The notes under the pieces were generated by a model. That model was not told the origin of the DNA and made no database searches. It saw only the letters and a program-made list of their open reading frames with translations. Shown here piece after piece: positions 63,938-64,000 of a DNA stretch of 64,000 nt. A program made the translations under genes and the position numbers. Position 1 is the stretch's first letter. Every line of letters starts with the position of its first letter. Source of the stretch: Chryseobacterium sp. YIM B08800 (GTDB lineage Bacteria > Bacteroidota > Bacteroidia > Flavobacteriales > Weeksellaceae); assembly GCF_026163565.1 (NCBI RefSeq), contig NZ_JAPDKN010000019.1:62001-126000 (forward strand). The letters are read 5' to 3'.

Positions 63938-64000
63938 ATGGCAAAGAAAGTAGTAGCAACCCTACAAAGCGGACAGTCAAAAAAAATGACTAAAGTCGTG
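63938..64000 (+). CDS. DUF4295 ribosome-associated protein, 5' part (runs past window end)
   Basis: The first 21 residues (MAKKVVATLQSGQSKKMTK and on) match the start of the DUF4295 family, which is Bacteroidota-specific and usually about 50 residues. It follows rpmG by 19 bp. I recall that a Bacteroidota-specific ribosomal protein found in the Flavobacterium ribosome structure is of this family, but cannot confirm it here. Confidence 0.8.
   Translation, partial: MAKKVVATLQSGQSKKMTKVV

Overview
The window comes from a low-GC member of the Flavobacteriia, most likely Chryseobacterium or a close Weeksellaceae relative. Several features point there. Three proteins carry type IX secretion (T9SS) type A sorting tails. 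Bacteroidota-restricted families are present (DUF3109, DUF4290, DUF4295, DUF4876, DUF6850, DUF5715, TonB receptors with a carboxypeptidase-regulatory-like plug extension). Many genes are preceded by the Bacteroidota -7 box TAnnTTTG, and clear Shine-Dalgarno sequences are scarce. The intergenic repeats (short-loop REP-like hairpins, heptamer tandem repeats, gcaaaggcg-type elements) look like those I recall from Chryseobacterium. No rRNA, tRNA, CRISPR array, prophage or insertion sequence was found. The window looks like ordinary chromosome with accessory islets.

Layout. 0-1 kb: end of a membrane protein and a DUF3109 protein. 1.2-7.6 kb (minus): M16 zinc peptidase, LolA-like periplasmic protein, T9SS cargo, trigger factor. 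7.7-11.4 kb (minus): candidate metal-uptake locus with a His-rich lipoprotein, a TonB-dependent receptor and a small Cys/His membrane protein. 11.8-13.7 kb: ABC-F ATPase behind a repeat-rich gap. 14.0-16.8 kb (minus): four-gene operon of unknown soluble protein, multi-TM protein, NarL-type kinase and response regulator. 16.9-22.8 kb: DUF5715 peptidase, aquaporin Z, PD-(D/E)XK-like protein, LuxE-like acyltransferase, queD-lpxH, Yip1 protein, thioesterase. 23.1-27.7 kb: glyoxylate shunt aceB-aceA facing a divergent ScfR/RamB-type regulator across a perfect 14-bp palindrome. 27.9-35 kb: ComF protein, cytochrome-c-like lipoprotein, upp, der, katG. 35.4-38.3 kb (plus): haem-binding protein, DCC protein, DUF4290-murA. 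38.6-43.1 kb (minus): lemA-like gene and two tandem DUF2207 proteins. 43.4-47.6 kb (minus): solo NIL protein, YiiX-like hydrolase, DUF1801, T9SS adhesin. 47.9-50.6 kb (plus): aminotransferase, lipoprotein, murB. 50.75-57.6 kb (plus): TonB receptor, DUF4876 lipoprotein, DUF6850 barrel, di-haem peroxidase. 57.7-64 kb: unknown protein, proC, vanZ-like gene, lnt, VCBS-repeat T9SS cargo, and the start of the rpmB-rpmG-DUF4295 ribosomal operon.

How genes may work together. aceB and aceA give acetate or fatty-acid growth and are probably controlled by the divergent acyl-sensing type regulator, whose candidate operator abuts the aceB promoter. The TonB-DUF4876-DUF6850-peroxidase set looks like one envelope system coupling uptake of an unknown substrate to periplasmic redox chemistry, and is the best candidate for an undescribed system. 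The His-rich locus is a second candidate, probably for zinc or copper. katG, with an OxyR-type dyad upstream, is divergent from a haem-binding protein gene. A recurring theme is near-leaderless genes: in five cases the -7 box lies only 3-6 nt before the ATG.
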